From: an uncultured Acetatifactor sp.
GTDB lineage: Bacteria; Bacillota; Clostridia; Lachnospirales; Lachnospiraceae
DNA: 25,230 nt
NCBI GenBank assembly: GCA_904501885.1
Contig: CAJGCP010000030.1
Location: forward strand, 1 to 25,230
Direction of reading: 5' to 3'
Made by a program: the position numbers and the translations under genes. The notes below the pieces were generated by a model. That model had not been told where the DNA came from. It saw nothing but the letters and a program-made list of their open reading frames with translations, and searched no databases. Positions 15,984 to 23,349 of this stretch are shown here, piece after piece. Each line of letters starts with the position of its first letter. The first letter of the stretch is position 1.

Positions 15984-18796
15984 ACTATTTTGTCCTCCTC
16001 ACGTAATAGATTGAACAACATTTGGATGGCCGCAGGATCGCGGCGCAAGCCATATACTTCCTTTGCATCGCCACATAGGCGTCCTTTGAACATCATCTGG
16101 GAGATCACCAACTTACCCTTTGGCAGAGTCAGTTGTACCATGGGAACCCTTGCCAGGAACTTGCCTGCAACTACTAACGGCGTGTATGTTACCTGTTTCC
16201 CCTTGAGTTCCAAATACATTTCGTGGAGGTTCTCCACCTTGGCTACCAATTTTCCCGCTCTATCGGCAATGGCGGGCGCATCGTCCACGATGTGGTGTGC
16301 CTGCTTCATGAGTTTCGCTTCCGTCTCCCGGTTCACGTTTTCCGCAAACTCATAAATGCCAATGCAGCTGTAAGCAAAATAATTACCTTCTTGGATTTTA
16401 TCTATATCTGCTCCGCGGGATTTCCATAGTTCCAGAAAAGCCTCCCCACTGGCGTTTTCTATGTTCATTTCCACTGCCGGGACGATGAGCCCACCCCGTT
16501 GGCCGTTCCATAGCCAAGTGGTTTTTGCGGGAATATTTCTCCATAGACCATCTTTTTTATCTACAGGATGCACATGGCTCTCTCCCTCGATAACCGGCAG
16601 GAACACCGCTCGGATATCCTCCGGCAATTCCCATTCCTCCAGTGCTCCCAGAGAATACTTGGCTGTCACTGCAAAGGCGCTATCTGTCTTGGCATTGGCT
16701 ATTTGAGGTCCTGCGCCAAGCAGAATCACTTTTTTGTCATTTCCCAACTGTGCCAAGAGAAAGCTTCTTTTTTCTGACACATTTGTCATTTCTAGTCCCA
16801 ATATCACATCTGCTTCCGGCAAATTATGAGTATAAGGAATGCCAAATTCCTCAAAAAGAGCAATGCACTCTTTTTCCTCCGGCAAAATGCCTATGGTCCG
16901 GTCACAAGACTCGTAAGTAATGGACATCACATTCACATCCCAAACCGACTCCGCTTCGCCACACCTTGCATACATACGGTATGCGCCTTTCTGCTCCGGC
17001 ATTTTGTAAAACACCTTATGAACTACCTGCGAGTAAGCAGGCACCCGACAATGCAGTACATATGGATTGTCTTCTGCATGTTGTTTATTCTTTGCATGAC
17101 GCTCTACTTCGTCATCCTTTTCTATTCCACAAAATACGTCCACCTCCACGGTTGTACCTGTATCGTTAAATACATGAACCGGCACTTCCACCTGCTGGCC
17201 GGGAGTAAAATTCCTATCCCAAATATTCATGCTGGCCGCAATGGGCTGATAGGAAGCAGAAAGTGCGCCCCAAACAGGTTTGGGTATGGGGTTTCGTAAA
17301 TCCCCAAAGAAATGGGTGTCACCATCTTCCGGGCTTCCCAAAGCGCAATAGGGAGAATATCCCGCCACGCCAAGCCGTCTCCAATACTCAGCCACTCTCA
17401 CATTTGCCATGGTCTGTAACCACAATGTATCTTCCTTGGTTCTCTCCTTGCCCAAAAAGCGTTCGAAACATTCGGAAACATTGGGATATAACCCTTCGTT
17501 CCCTTCCTGGTCTATGTAATTACCTCCGAACTCATCCGCCAGAACCGGCTTTTCAAAATCCTCCGGACCATCATAATACAAACCCAAGTTCTCGAACAAA
17601 CTCCACCAGTAGGCATGGACATGAATCACATCGTGATGAGAAACCACCAGCTCCGGGTATCGGTCCTTGATTCTCCGGGACACTCGCAATCCATACTCTG
17701 TCTTTTTGGCGTTGACCTCATTCCATGGATGAAAAATGCACGCACAGGGATGCTTTGCCGCCACAGCCGCCCAGGTGAGCCACTGTGCTGCCATATTCTC
17801 TTCCTCCGCATCCAGTTCGTGGAAAAAGCACCATTCCGCCTGTACCATCAGACCGTACTTGTCACACAAATCCAAAAAACGTTCCGGCGGCAAGCACAAG
17901 TGAAAACGCAGGGTATTGGCCCCCAATGCCAGCATCCGCTTCACGATGTGCTCTTCAAACCAAGCTTCGTCGAAGGCCACATCTGCAGCTTCTTTCTGGC
18001 GCAAAAACCTCCCCCAGACCACCGTGCTCATGCGCATAGTTACAGGTTCACCATTCAGCCTAAACTTCTTATCATCTATTTCGAAATATTTCAAACCGAC
18101 GGGTTGTACAATTCTCTCCCCATCAGTCATGCATTCTAATGCGTATAATTTAGGATTCTGTCCACTCCATAATTCGTGTGTTCCCGACAATACCATTGAA
18201 ATCTCATCTTGGTCGGTGGCTGCCACACACTCGCCTACGACTCTGTCCCCATCCAACAGGCGAAAAGCCACCTGCTCACGGGTTGCATCAAAACAATGCG
18301 CCTGATAACGAATCACCAGACTATCGTCTTCTTGGTGATAAAGGGGAACGATCTCGTCCACGCGCACATTCCCATGCACTCTTAGGATAACATCATCCCA
18401 CAGGTGGGAAGTAAGATTGCTGCGCCACAAATCCGCTTCCGACACTATAGAGGCATCGGTGCGAGGCACTTTGTCCAGGGGCGCAAGGCATATTTCTACA
18501 GTAATCTGATTCCCCGGGCGTACCTCTTCATGCTCCAGCAGATGATGGGTGACGGTCATACCCCCCACCGCCTGTGACACCTTGACACCATTCACGTACA
18601 CCTCCGGATAAAACCGGGCACCCTTCAGTTCCAGGGTGGCCCGTTTCCAGTTTCCATCCGGCAACACAATTTCCCTTCTATACCATACATACCCTTCGGC
18701 TATCTCATTCGCAGGAAAAGGAAGGCCCGGCACATCTGCCGTCCCTTCATATATTCTATCTATTCCAATTTCCCATTGTCCATTCAGGCAAAGCAT
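15980..18796 (-). CDS. Glycoside hydrolase family 2 enzyme (first gene of the glycan operon)
   Basis: A 938-residue cytoplasmic GH2 enzyme, paralogous in layout to the GH2 at the end of the operon but clearly diverged. The N-terminal sugar-binding domain opens with LCLNGQWEIG. The TIM barrel spans about 245-430, with E360 in FHPWNEVN as the expected acid/base and E422 in LADEFGGNY as the expected nucleophile. A C-terminal region contains a Rossmann-like segment (KVILLGAGPQIA), as in the other GH2. I prefer the ATG at 18796, with AGAGG upstream, over an in-frame TTG at 18835 without a good ribosome site. Its stop overlaps the lipoprotein start by four bases (ATGA), indicating translational coupling. 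Transcription probably starts near 18883, under control of the divergent AraC-type regulator. GH2 membership is firm; substrate unknown. Confidence 0.88.
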   Translation of the reverse strand: MLCLNGQWEIGIDRIYEGTADVPGLPFPANEIAEGYVWYRREIVLPDGNWKRATLELKGARFYPEVYVNGVKVSQAVGGMTVTHHLLEHEEVRPGNQITVEICLAPLDKVPRTDASIVSEADLWRSNLTSHLWDDVILRVHGNVRVDEIVPLYHQEDDSLVIRYQAHCFDATREQVAFRLLDGDRVVGECVAATDQDEISMVLSGTHELWSGQNPKLYALECMTDGERIVQPVGLKYFEIDDKKFRLNGEPVTMRMSTVVWGRFLRQKEAADVAFDEAWFEEHIVKRMLALGANTLRFHLCLPPERFLDLCDKYGLMVQAEWCFFHELDAEEENMAAQWLTWAAVAAKHPCACIFHPWNEVNAKKTEYGLRVSRRIKDRYPELVVSHHDVIHVHAYWWSLFENLGLYYDGPEDFEKPVLADEFGGNYIDQEGNEGLYPNVSECFERFLGKERTKEDTLWLQTMANVRVAEYWRRLGVAGYSPYCALGSPEDGDTHFFGDLRNPIPKPVWGALSASYQPIAASMNIWDRNFTPGQQVEVPVHVFNDTGTTVEVDVFCGIEKDDEVERHAKNKQHAEDNPYVLHCRVPAYSQVVHKVFYKMPEQKGAYRMYARCGEAESVWDVNVMSITYESCDRTIGILPEEKECIALFEEFGIPYTHNLPEADVILGLEMTNVSEKRSFLLAQLGNDKKVILLGAGPQIANAKTDSAFAVTAKYSLGALEEWELPEDIRAVFLPVIEGESHVHPVDKKDGLWRNIPAKTTWLWNGQRGGLIVPAVEMNIENASGEAFLELWKSRGADIDKIQEGNYFAYSCIGIYEFAENVNRETEAKLMKQAHHIVDDAPAIADRAGKLVAKVENLHEMYLELKGKQVTYTPLVVAGKFLARVPMVQLTLPKGKLVISQMMFKGRLCGDAKEVYGLRRDPAAIQMLFNLLREEDKIV

Positions 18797-18827
18797 ATCG
18801 CAACCTCTGTTCTGCTTCCCATCATAC

Positions 18828-18856
18828 AATGTCAACTTTATAACAATCTTGACATT
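18828..18856. promoter_or_regulatory. 8-base inverted repeat overlapping the araC-type promoter
   Basis: AATGTCAA (18828-18835) and TTGACATT (18849-18856) are perfect inverted copies with centres 21 bases apart, two helical turns. The right half covers the -35 box of the plus-strand promoter. It could be an operator for autorepression, or a hairpin in the leader of the glycosidase operon mRNA, where it would sit about 31 bases before the ATG at 18796. The sequence alone does not decide between them. Confidence 0.45.
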
Positions 18857-18877
18857 ATCAAGGAAGAATTCTATAAT
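18849..18877 (+). promoter_or_regulatory. Consensus sigma-A promoter for the AraC-family regulator
   Basis: TTGACA (18849-18854) and TATAAT (18872-18877) are perfect, spaced by 17 bases. The start would be near 18884, giving a leader of about 89 bases before the ATG at 18973. That leader contains the opposing promoter of the glycosidase operon. Confidence 0.75.
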
Positions 18878-18889
18878 TCGCTTATATTT

Positions 18890-18919
18890 ATTATATATCG
18901 TTGTATTTTAGTGTGTAAA
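18890..18919 (-). promoter_or_regulatory. Probable promoter of the GH2-lipoprotein-GH2 operon
   Basis: On the minus strand TTTACA (18919-18914) and TATAAT (18895-18890) are separated by 18 bases, within a very A+T-rich stretch. The -35 box has one mismatch and the spacing is one base long, which fits a promoter that needs an activator such as the divergent AraC-type protein. Initiation near 18883 would place its start beside that of the opposite promoter. Confidence 0.6.
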
Positions 18920-18972
18920 TATAATTATTTTTTATTGTTTCTATAAGAATATCAACATTTTTGAGGTGCGAC

Positions 18973-19857
18973 ATGGATTATTCTTCCAATCATTTTCAAC
19001 ACATCATCAATACCAGTTCGAATGCTTATTATCCTCTGCAGTTAAACACGCTTACCTCGTTGCCTTTTTACATTGTTTCCATAGGGATTCAGGAGGATGA
19101 GGGAAAAATCACCCATCCCGGTCTGATTTATCAGGAGGAGGATGCGCAAATGGTGCGGCCTTCCGCCTTTTCCAACTATCACATTTTGTATTCCTCCAAA
19201 GGCTCCGGCATGGCCACCATAGACGGGATAAGCATCTCGGTACCGGAGGGAAGTTTTATCTTTCACACCCCGGGGACGCCCAGATGCTATGAGCCCATAG
19301 AGAAGCCATGGTGCACCAAATGGATTGCCTTTCATGGTTATGCAGTGGGCAAACTCTTGCCTTTCAAGAGCGGTGTATATTCTATTCCCACCCCGGAACT
19401 GTTTGATTCCCACTTCAGTGCATTTTTTGATGGCCCCAAGAATCACTCCTGGATATACGACTCCTCCACTTATTTGTATCGCTTGCTTTTGGATTTGTCC
19501 TCTACCGCCTTCTTACCCGGCCCTACAGACAAAACTATGAAACAAATGGAAGTAATACAAAATTATCTGGCGGAAAATTTTCATCAGGAAATCAGTTTGG
19601 AAGATTTGGCCCGTTTGGCCGGCGTGTCGGAAACACATTTGTGCCGATTATTTCAAGATGTATTGCATGTCAGACCCTTTGAATATATTACTCATTTGCG
19701 CATTCAGAGAGCCAAAGAACTCCTACAAAAATATCCCACCCTACGCGCGGGGGATATCGCGCATATGGTGGGATATAAATCACCAAGTTATTTTACTATG
19801 CTATTCAAACAGGCAGAAGGGATTACCCCTCTGGAATTTAGAAATATGCACCTGTGA
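18973..19857 (+). CDS. AraC-family transcriptional regulator of the glycan operon
   Basis: A 294-residue one-component regulator. The N-terminal half (about 30-165) is a cupin-like AraC ligand-binding domain, with typical strands around HILYSSKGSGMATIDG and VPEGSFIFHTPGTPRCYEP. The C-terminal AraC/XylS double helix-turn-helix (about 190-290) contains ISLEDLARLAGVSETHLCRL and the second-helix signature DIAHMVGYKSPSYFTMLFK. The ATG at 18973 with GAGG six bases upstream is preferred to an in-frame TTG at 18961. It is divergent from the GH2-lipoprotein-GH2 operon across 176 bases, so it most likely activates that operon in response to a released sugar. Its 3' end stops five bases short of the convergent oxidoreductase gene, with no terminator between. 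It is more distant from the other two AraC proteins in the window than they are from each other. Confidence 0.9.
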   Translation: MDYSSNHFQHIINTSSNAYYPLQLNTLTSLPFYIVSIGIQEDEGKITHPGLIYQEEDAQMVRPSAFSNYHILYSSKGSGMATIDGISISVPEGSFIFHTPGTPRCYEPIEKPWCTKWIAFHGYAVGKLLPFKSGVYSIPTPELFDSHFSAFFDGPKNHSWIYDSSTYLYRLLLDLSSTAFLPGPTDKTMKQMEVIQNYLAENFHQEISLEDLARLAGVSETHLCRLFQDVLHVRPFEYITHLRIQRAKELLQKYPTLRAGDIAHMVGYKSPSYFTMLFKQAEGITPLEFRNMHL

Positions 19858-19862
19858 CCTTT

Positions 19863-21056
19863 TTATCTTGCTACACCTTCCATTGCCTTGGATTCAGGAA
19901 TAAATACAGGCATTCCGCTCGCTTCAGATTCTGCGGCTGCAATCGCAATCACCGCAGAATCTCGAGCTCCCTTAATACCATACATACCAACCTCATTATT
20001 CAAAACATGCTGCGCAAATGCCTCAATAATGGCATCATCACCGCCGCCATGACCACCGGTCTGTTTCTCAGGATAATAGTACACAGGTTCCGCCTCGTGG
20101 CGTTTCCAAACCATAATCTTAAAATTCTGCTCGTTATCATAGAATGCAGTCAACTTACCTTTATCACCAACGAACATAAACTCTCTGGTGTACTCGGGTG
20201 TAAAGTGACACTCCATATAGGACATGCGGGCGCCATTGTCGTAGTCCACAATCACCAAACTGTTGTCAGACACCTCACACTCCACAGAGTAAACGCATTT
20301 ATCCGCCATAACTCTCTTTACTCTGGTGCCGTAGTCCATATAGAAATCCTGTTTTGTGCGCTGGTAAGGACAATCCTTGTCACAGTCCCTGCAATACTTG
20401 TCATCGGATTCCCAACCACCGAATACATCCAATCCGCCACTACAGTAAACCTTCACAGGGGAAGCATCCATAATCCAGTTGGCCAAATCAATGGAGTGGG
20501 TACCCTTTTCCAAAATCAAACTCTTTATGTACTCTTTTTTCTTTCTCTCACTGTGGAAATAGTAGTTACCACCTACAGAAACATTGTCAACAACAGTAGC
20601 GATCTTGATGTTGCCAATGTCTCCTCTCTCCACGATTTTTTTCACATCCTTCATGAGGCTACAATATCTCAATTCCAAGCCAACCATCATAACAGTGTCA
20701 GATCCATACCAGGCATTTACAATTCTGTCACAATCTTCAATGGTCTGTGCCATGGGTTTCTCCAGATACAAATGCTTCTTTGCCGCCAACACCTTGGTGG
20801 CTACTTCCGCATGGGTTTTGTCACTGGTTGCTACCACCACCGCATCCAAATCAGGATGCTTCAAAAACTCATCCACATCTGTGTATCCGGTGACCTCGTC
20901 TCCAAATTTCTTCATGGCATCGTCCAAGGATTCCTGAGAAATATCGCACACGCAAACCAAATTAAAATAGCCCATATTCCTGAATGTATCCCCGCCGAAA
21001 TACACTCCTCTGGGACCCAAGCCAATGATACCCAAATTTATTTTTCCGTCCTTCAT
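19863..21056 (-). CDS. Gfo/Idh/MocA family NAD(P)-dependent sugar oxidoreductase, copy 1
   Basis: A 397-residue cytoplasmic dehydrogenase, close to the usual family length. The N-terminal Rossmann fold has the GxGxxG loop in GIIGLGPRG (9-17). The family EKP motif (LYLEKPMA, 99-101) follows, and GTHSIDLANW (185-194) contains the usual catalytic histidine region. A conserved four-cysteine set (C222, C225, C229 in YCRDCDKDCPYQ, and C254) suggests a structural metal or iron-sulfur site. Family members oxidise or epimerise sugars, inositols or sugar acids. The paralogue at 22034-23227 is very similar along the full length. The ATG at 21056 has GGAGG eight bases upstream. It is transcribed divergently from an AraC-type regulator (21189) that probably controls it. 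The substrate is unknown; the neighbouring glycosidases suggest a sugar released from a glycan. Confidence 0.88.
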   Translation of the reverse strand: MKDGKINLGIIGLGPRGVYFGGDTFRNMGYFNLVCVCDISQESLDDAMKKFGDEVTGYTDVDEFLKHPDLDAVVVATSDKTHAEVATKVLAAKKHLYLEKPMAQTIEDCDRIVNAWYGSDTVMMVGLELRYCSLMKDVKKIVERGDIGNIKIATVVDNVSVGGNYYFHSERKKKEYIKSLILEKGTHSIDLANWIMDASPVKVYCSGGLDVFGGWESDDKYCRDCDKDCPYQRTKQDFYMDYGTRVKRVMADKCVYSVECEVSDNSLVIVDYDNGARMSYMECHFTPEYTREFMFVGDKGKLTAFYDNEQNFKIMVWKRHEAEPVYYYPEKQTGGHGGGDDAIIEAFAQHVLNNEVGMYGIKGARDSAVIAIAAAESEASGMPVFIPESKAMEGVAR

Positions 21057-21079
21057 CGTACCGTCCTCCTACTTTAGGT

Positions 21080-21129
21080 GTTGACTTATTTGTGACTTCA
21101 TTATAACTTGAATAGTAGGAAAAATCAAT
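21080..21129 (-). promoter_or_regulatory. Promoter of oxidoreductase copy 1 and conserved intergenic block
   Basis: On the minus strand TTGATT (21129-21124) and TATAAT (21105-21100) are separated by 18 bases, a plausible sigma-A promoter. Just downstream lies AAGTCAAC (21087-21080), which recurs at the same distance from the -10 box in the second module (23257-23250). The conserved element is a candidate binding site for the paired AraC regulators. No clear plus-strand promoter for the regulator at 21189 was identified. Confidence 0.5.
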
Positions 21130-21188
21130 TTTTCAACTTGCTATGTTTTAACAAAATATTGCTGCCTGACAGGCAAGAGGATACATAA

Positions 21189-22013
21189 ATGAAACGAATC
21201 TATTTCGAATCCCATGACATGAAGGAACGCATTCACATCTATCACCACCACACCGTGCGAAAAAGCCCGGCCGCTCTTCCCGTGGGCTTCAACTGGCACG
21301 AAAATATTGAAATCCTCTGTATCGCAGAAGGCTCCGGGCATATCCTGTGCAACGCAACACCCTACCCGGTAAAAAAAGGAGATATTTTCATTGTGAACGC
21401 GCACGAGCTTCACGGTATGACATCCGCCAACTCTATGGAGTACCATTGTATCATTGTGAATTCCGGGTTCCTCGCCGATAATGGAATCTCCGTCACCAAA
21501 GTGCATTTCCAAAACCGGATTCACGACGAAGCACTATGGGCTGTCTATATGGAAGCAGTCAACGAGATTACCTCCTCCAATGCCTACAGTCAGTTAGGGG
21601 TTCGCGCCAGGATATTAGAACTGTTTGTACTGTTAATGCGTAATTATCTTGTAGATAGCGCCACGCCTGATTCAGAAAGTAACACCGTTATCAGCATCAA
21701 AAAAGGTGTACAGTTTATGAATGCGGAATACGCCCGGAAACTGTCTCTGGACGAAATTGCTGATGCGGCCGGTTTGAGTAAATATCATTTTTCCAGAGAA
21801 TTCAAAAAGGCCACCGGTTCCACGGTGACCTCTTATCTCAATATAGTACGGTGCAATCATGCCAAACTCTTGTTGGCAAGTAAGGAGTACTCTGTCCACG
21901 ATGTGGCAATACAGTGCGGATTCACTAACGATTCCCTGTTCTCCAAAACCTTCCGCAGCGTGATGGGCTATTCCCCTTCCAAAGTGAAATCGAAGCAGGA
22001 TGCTCCGCAATGA
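21189..22013 (+). CDS. AraC-family transcriptional regulator, copy 1 of the duplicated module
   Basis: A 274-residue regulator with an N-terminal cupin domain (about 25-115; NWHENIEILCIAEGSGHIL and PVKKGDIFIVNAHELH are typical ligand-pocket strands). The C-terminal AraC/XylS double helix-turn-helix spans about 165-270 (LSLDEIADAAGLSKYHFSRE and VAIQCGFTNDSLFSKTFR). The ATG at 21189 follows AGAGG by about ten bases, and its opening KRIYFESHDM matches the paralogue's start. It is divergent from oxidoreductase copy 1 across 132 bases, its likely target. Its end is 20 bases from the convergent end of oxidoreductase copy 2. The protein is clearly homologous to the regulator at 23350-24162 over its whole length, though less similar to it than the two oxidoreductases are to each other. 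Confidence 0.9.
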   Translation: MKRIYFESHDMKERIHIYHHHTVRKSPAALPVGFNWHENIEILCIAEGSGHILCNATPYPVKKGDIFIVNAHELHGMTSANSMEYHCIIVNSGFLADNGISVTKVHFQNRIHDEALWAVYMEAVNEITSSNAYSQLGVRARILELFVLLMRNYLVDSATPDSESNTVISIKKGVQFMNAEYARKLSLDEIADAAGLSKYHFSREFKKATGSTVTSYLNIVRCNHAKLLLASKEYSVHDVAIQCGFTNDSLFSKTFRSVMGYSPSKVKSKQDAPQ

Positions 22014-22033
22014 TCATGGTTGCCGACATACCT

Positions 22034-23227
22034 TTACCGCTGTACTCCCTCCATAATTTGGGATGCGGGAATCAGCACAGGCATGCCGGTCACTTCAGAC
22101 TCCGCTGCTGCAATAGCGATGACTGCCGAATCTCTGGCGCCTCTGATTCCATACATTCCCGGTTTACCTTCTAATACATACTCTCCGAATGCCGCTAAAA
22201 TGGCATCGTCTCCGCCACCGTGACCACCTTCCTGTTTTTCGGGATAGTAATATACCGGCTCCTCCTCATGTCGCTTCCAAACCATAATCTTGAAATTTTG
22301 CTCATTATCATAAAACGCAGTCAGTTTTCCCTTGTCTCCTACAAACGTAAACTCCCTGGTATACTCCGGCGTAAAATGACATTCCATATAGGACATACGG
22401 GTGCCGTTGTCATAATCCACAATGACCAGCGTATTGTCGGATACATCGCATTCGGTGGAATACACACATCTGTCATCTCTGGTCTTTCTGGGTCTGGAAC
22501 CGTAGTCCATATAGAAGTCTTTGTCGTTTCTCTGATAAGGGCAGTCTTTATCACAATCCAGACATCTCGTATCGTTGCTATCCTGCCCGCCAAAGACATC
22601 CAGTCCTCCACTGGCATATACCTTTACGGGACTGGCATCAATGATCCAGTTGGCCAGGTCAACAGAATGTGTTCCCTTATGTAAAATCAAACTGGTAATA
22701 TAATCTTTTTTTCTCTTCACTCCGTGGAAATAGAAATTGCCGCCTACGGAAACATTGTCCACAACCGTAGCAATTTTCACTTGTCCGATGTCGCCCCTGT
22801 CCACAATCTTTTTCACATCCCGCATCAAAGAGCAGTACCGCAATTCCAATCCCACCATAAACACTGTGTCGGAACCTCTCCACGCTTCGACGATTCTGTC
22901 GCAATCCTCGATGGTGGTTGCCATGGGTTTCTCCAGATATAGATGCTTTTTTGCCTGCAACACCTTGATCGCCAATTCCGCATGAGGCTTGTCATGTGTG
23001 GCAATGATAACTGCATCCAGGTCAGGGTGTTTCAAAAACTCGTCCACATCCGTATAACTGGTAATCCGCTCTCCCACCTGGTCCAAGGCATAATCGATAA
23101 TTTCCTGTGATACATCGCAAACGCATACCAAATTGTATTTACCCACATCCCTCAGATGTTGACAACTAAAATAGATTCCACGAAATCCCATACCTATAAT
23201 GCCAAGATTGTATCTGCCGTCTTTCAC
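22034..23227 (-). CDS. Gfo/Idh/MocA family NAD(P)-dependent sugar oxidoreductase, copy 2
   Basis: Same length (397 residues) as copy 1, with long identical stretches such as YTDVDEFLKHPDLDAV and QNFKIMVWKRHE. The GxGxxG loop (GIIGMGFRG), EKP motif, GTHSVDLANW and the four-cysteine set (RCLDCDKDCPYQ plus a later DRCVYS) are retained. Differences cluster in the nucleotide-loop neighbourhood (residues 14-58) and around 167-180 and 215-250. These could change cofactor or substrate choice; that is inference. The start is a GTG at 23227 with GGAGGG seven bases upstream. It is divergent from an AraC-type regulator at 23350 and probably controlled by it. Confidence 0.88.
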   Translation of the reverse strand: MKDGRYNLGIIGMGFRGIYFSCQHLRDVGKYNLVCVCDVSQEIIDYALDQVGERITSYTDVDEFLKHPDLDAVIIATHDKPHAELAIKVLQAKKHLYLEKPMATTIEDCDRIVEAWRGSDTVFMVGLELRYCSLMRDVKKIVDRGDIGQVKIATVVDNVSVGGNFYFHGVKRKKDYITSLILHKGTHSVDLANWIIDASPVKVYASGGLDVFGGQDSNDTRCLDCDKDCPYQRNDKDFYMDYGSRPRKTRDDRCVYSTECDVSDNTLVIVDYDNGTRMSYMECHFTPEYTREFTFVGDKGKLTAFYDNEQNFKIMVWKRHEEEPVYYYPEKQEGGHGGGDDAILAAFGEYVLEGKPGMYGIRGARDSAVIAIAAAESEVTGMPVLIPASQIMEGVQR

Positions 23228-23249
23228 CCTTTCATCCCTCCAAATGATT

Positions 23250-23275
23250 GTTGACTTTTTTCTGTTTACATTATA
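23250..23275 (-). promoter_or_regulatory. -10 box of oxidoreductase copy 2 with conserved AAGTCAAC element
   Basis: On the minus strand TATAAT (23275-23270) is followed at the same distance as in module 1 by AAGTCAAC (23257-23250). The -35 region is poor (TTTTAA at 17 bases), consistent with activator dependence. The plus-strand reading TTGACT-N15-TATATT is a weak candidate for the divergent regulator's promoter. Confidence 0.45.
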
Positions 23276-23349
23276 TTTTCATTTTATAGGAATTAAAAGC
23301 AACGAAATTGAGATTTTATACCACTATATTGCCGAAACAGAGGTGCGTT

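Noticed and set aside
18797..18835. TTG start extending the upstream GH2 by 13 residues
   Set aside because: No good ribosome site precedes it, it lies in the inverted repeat, and the GH2 N-terminal domain begins just after the ATG at 18796.
19854..21077. A 407-codon open frame on the plus strand across the whole of oxidoreductase copy 1
   Set aside because: It is antisense to a gene with clear family motifs. The close paralogue keeps only about 154 codons open in the equivalent frame, and the translation shows no recognisable domain.
23308..23349. N-terminal extension of the last AraC regulator from TTG at 23308
   Set aside because: The paralogue aligns from the ATG at 23350, which has its own AGAGGTG site.
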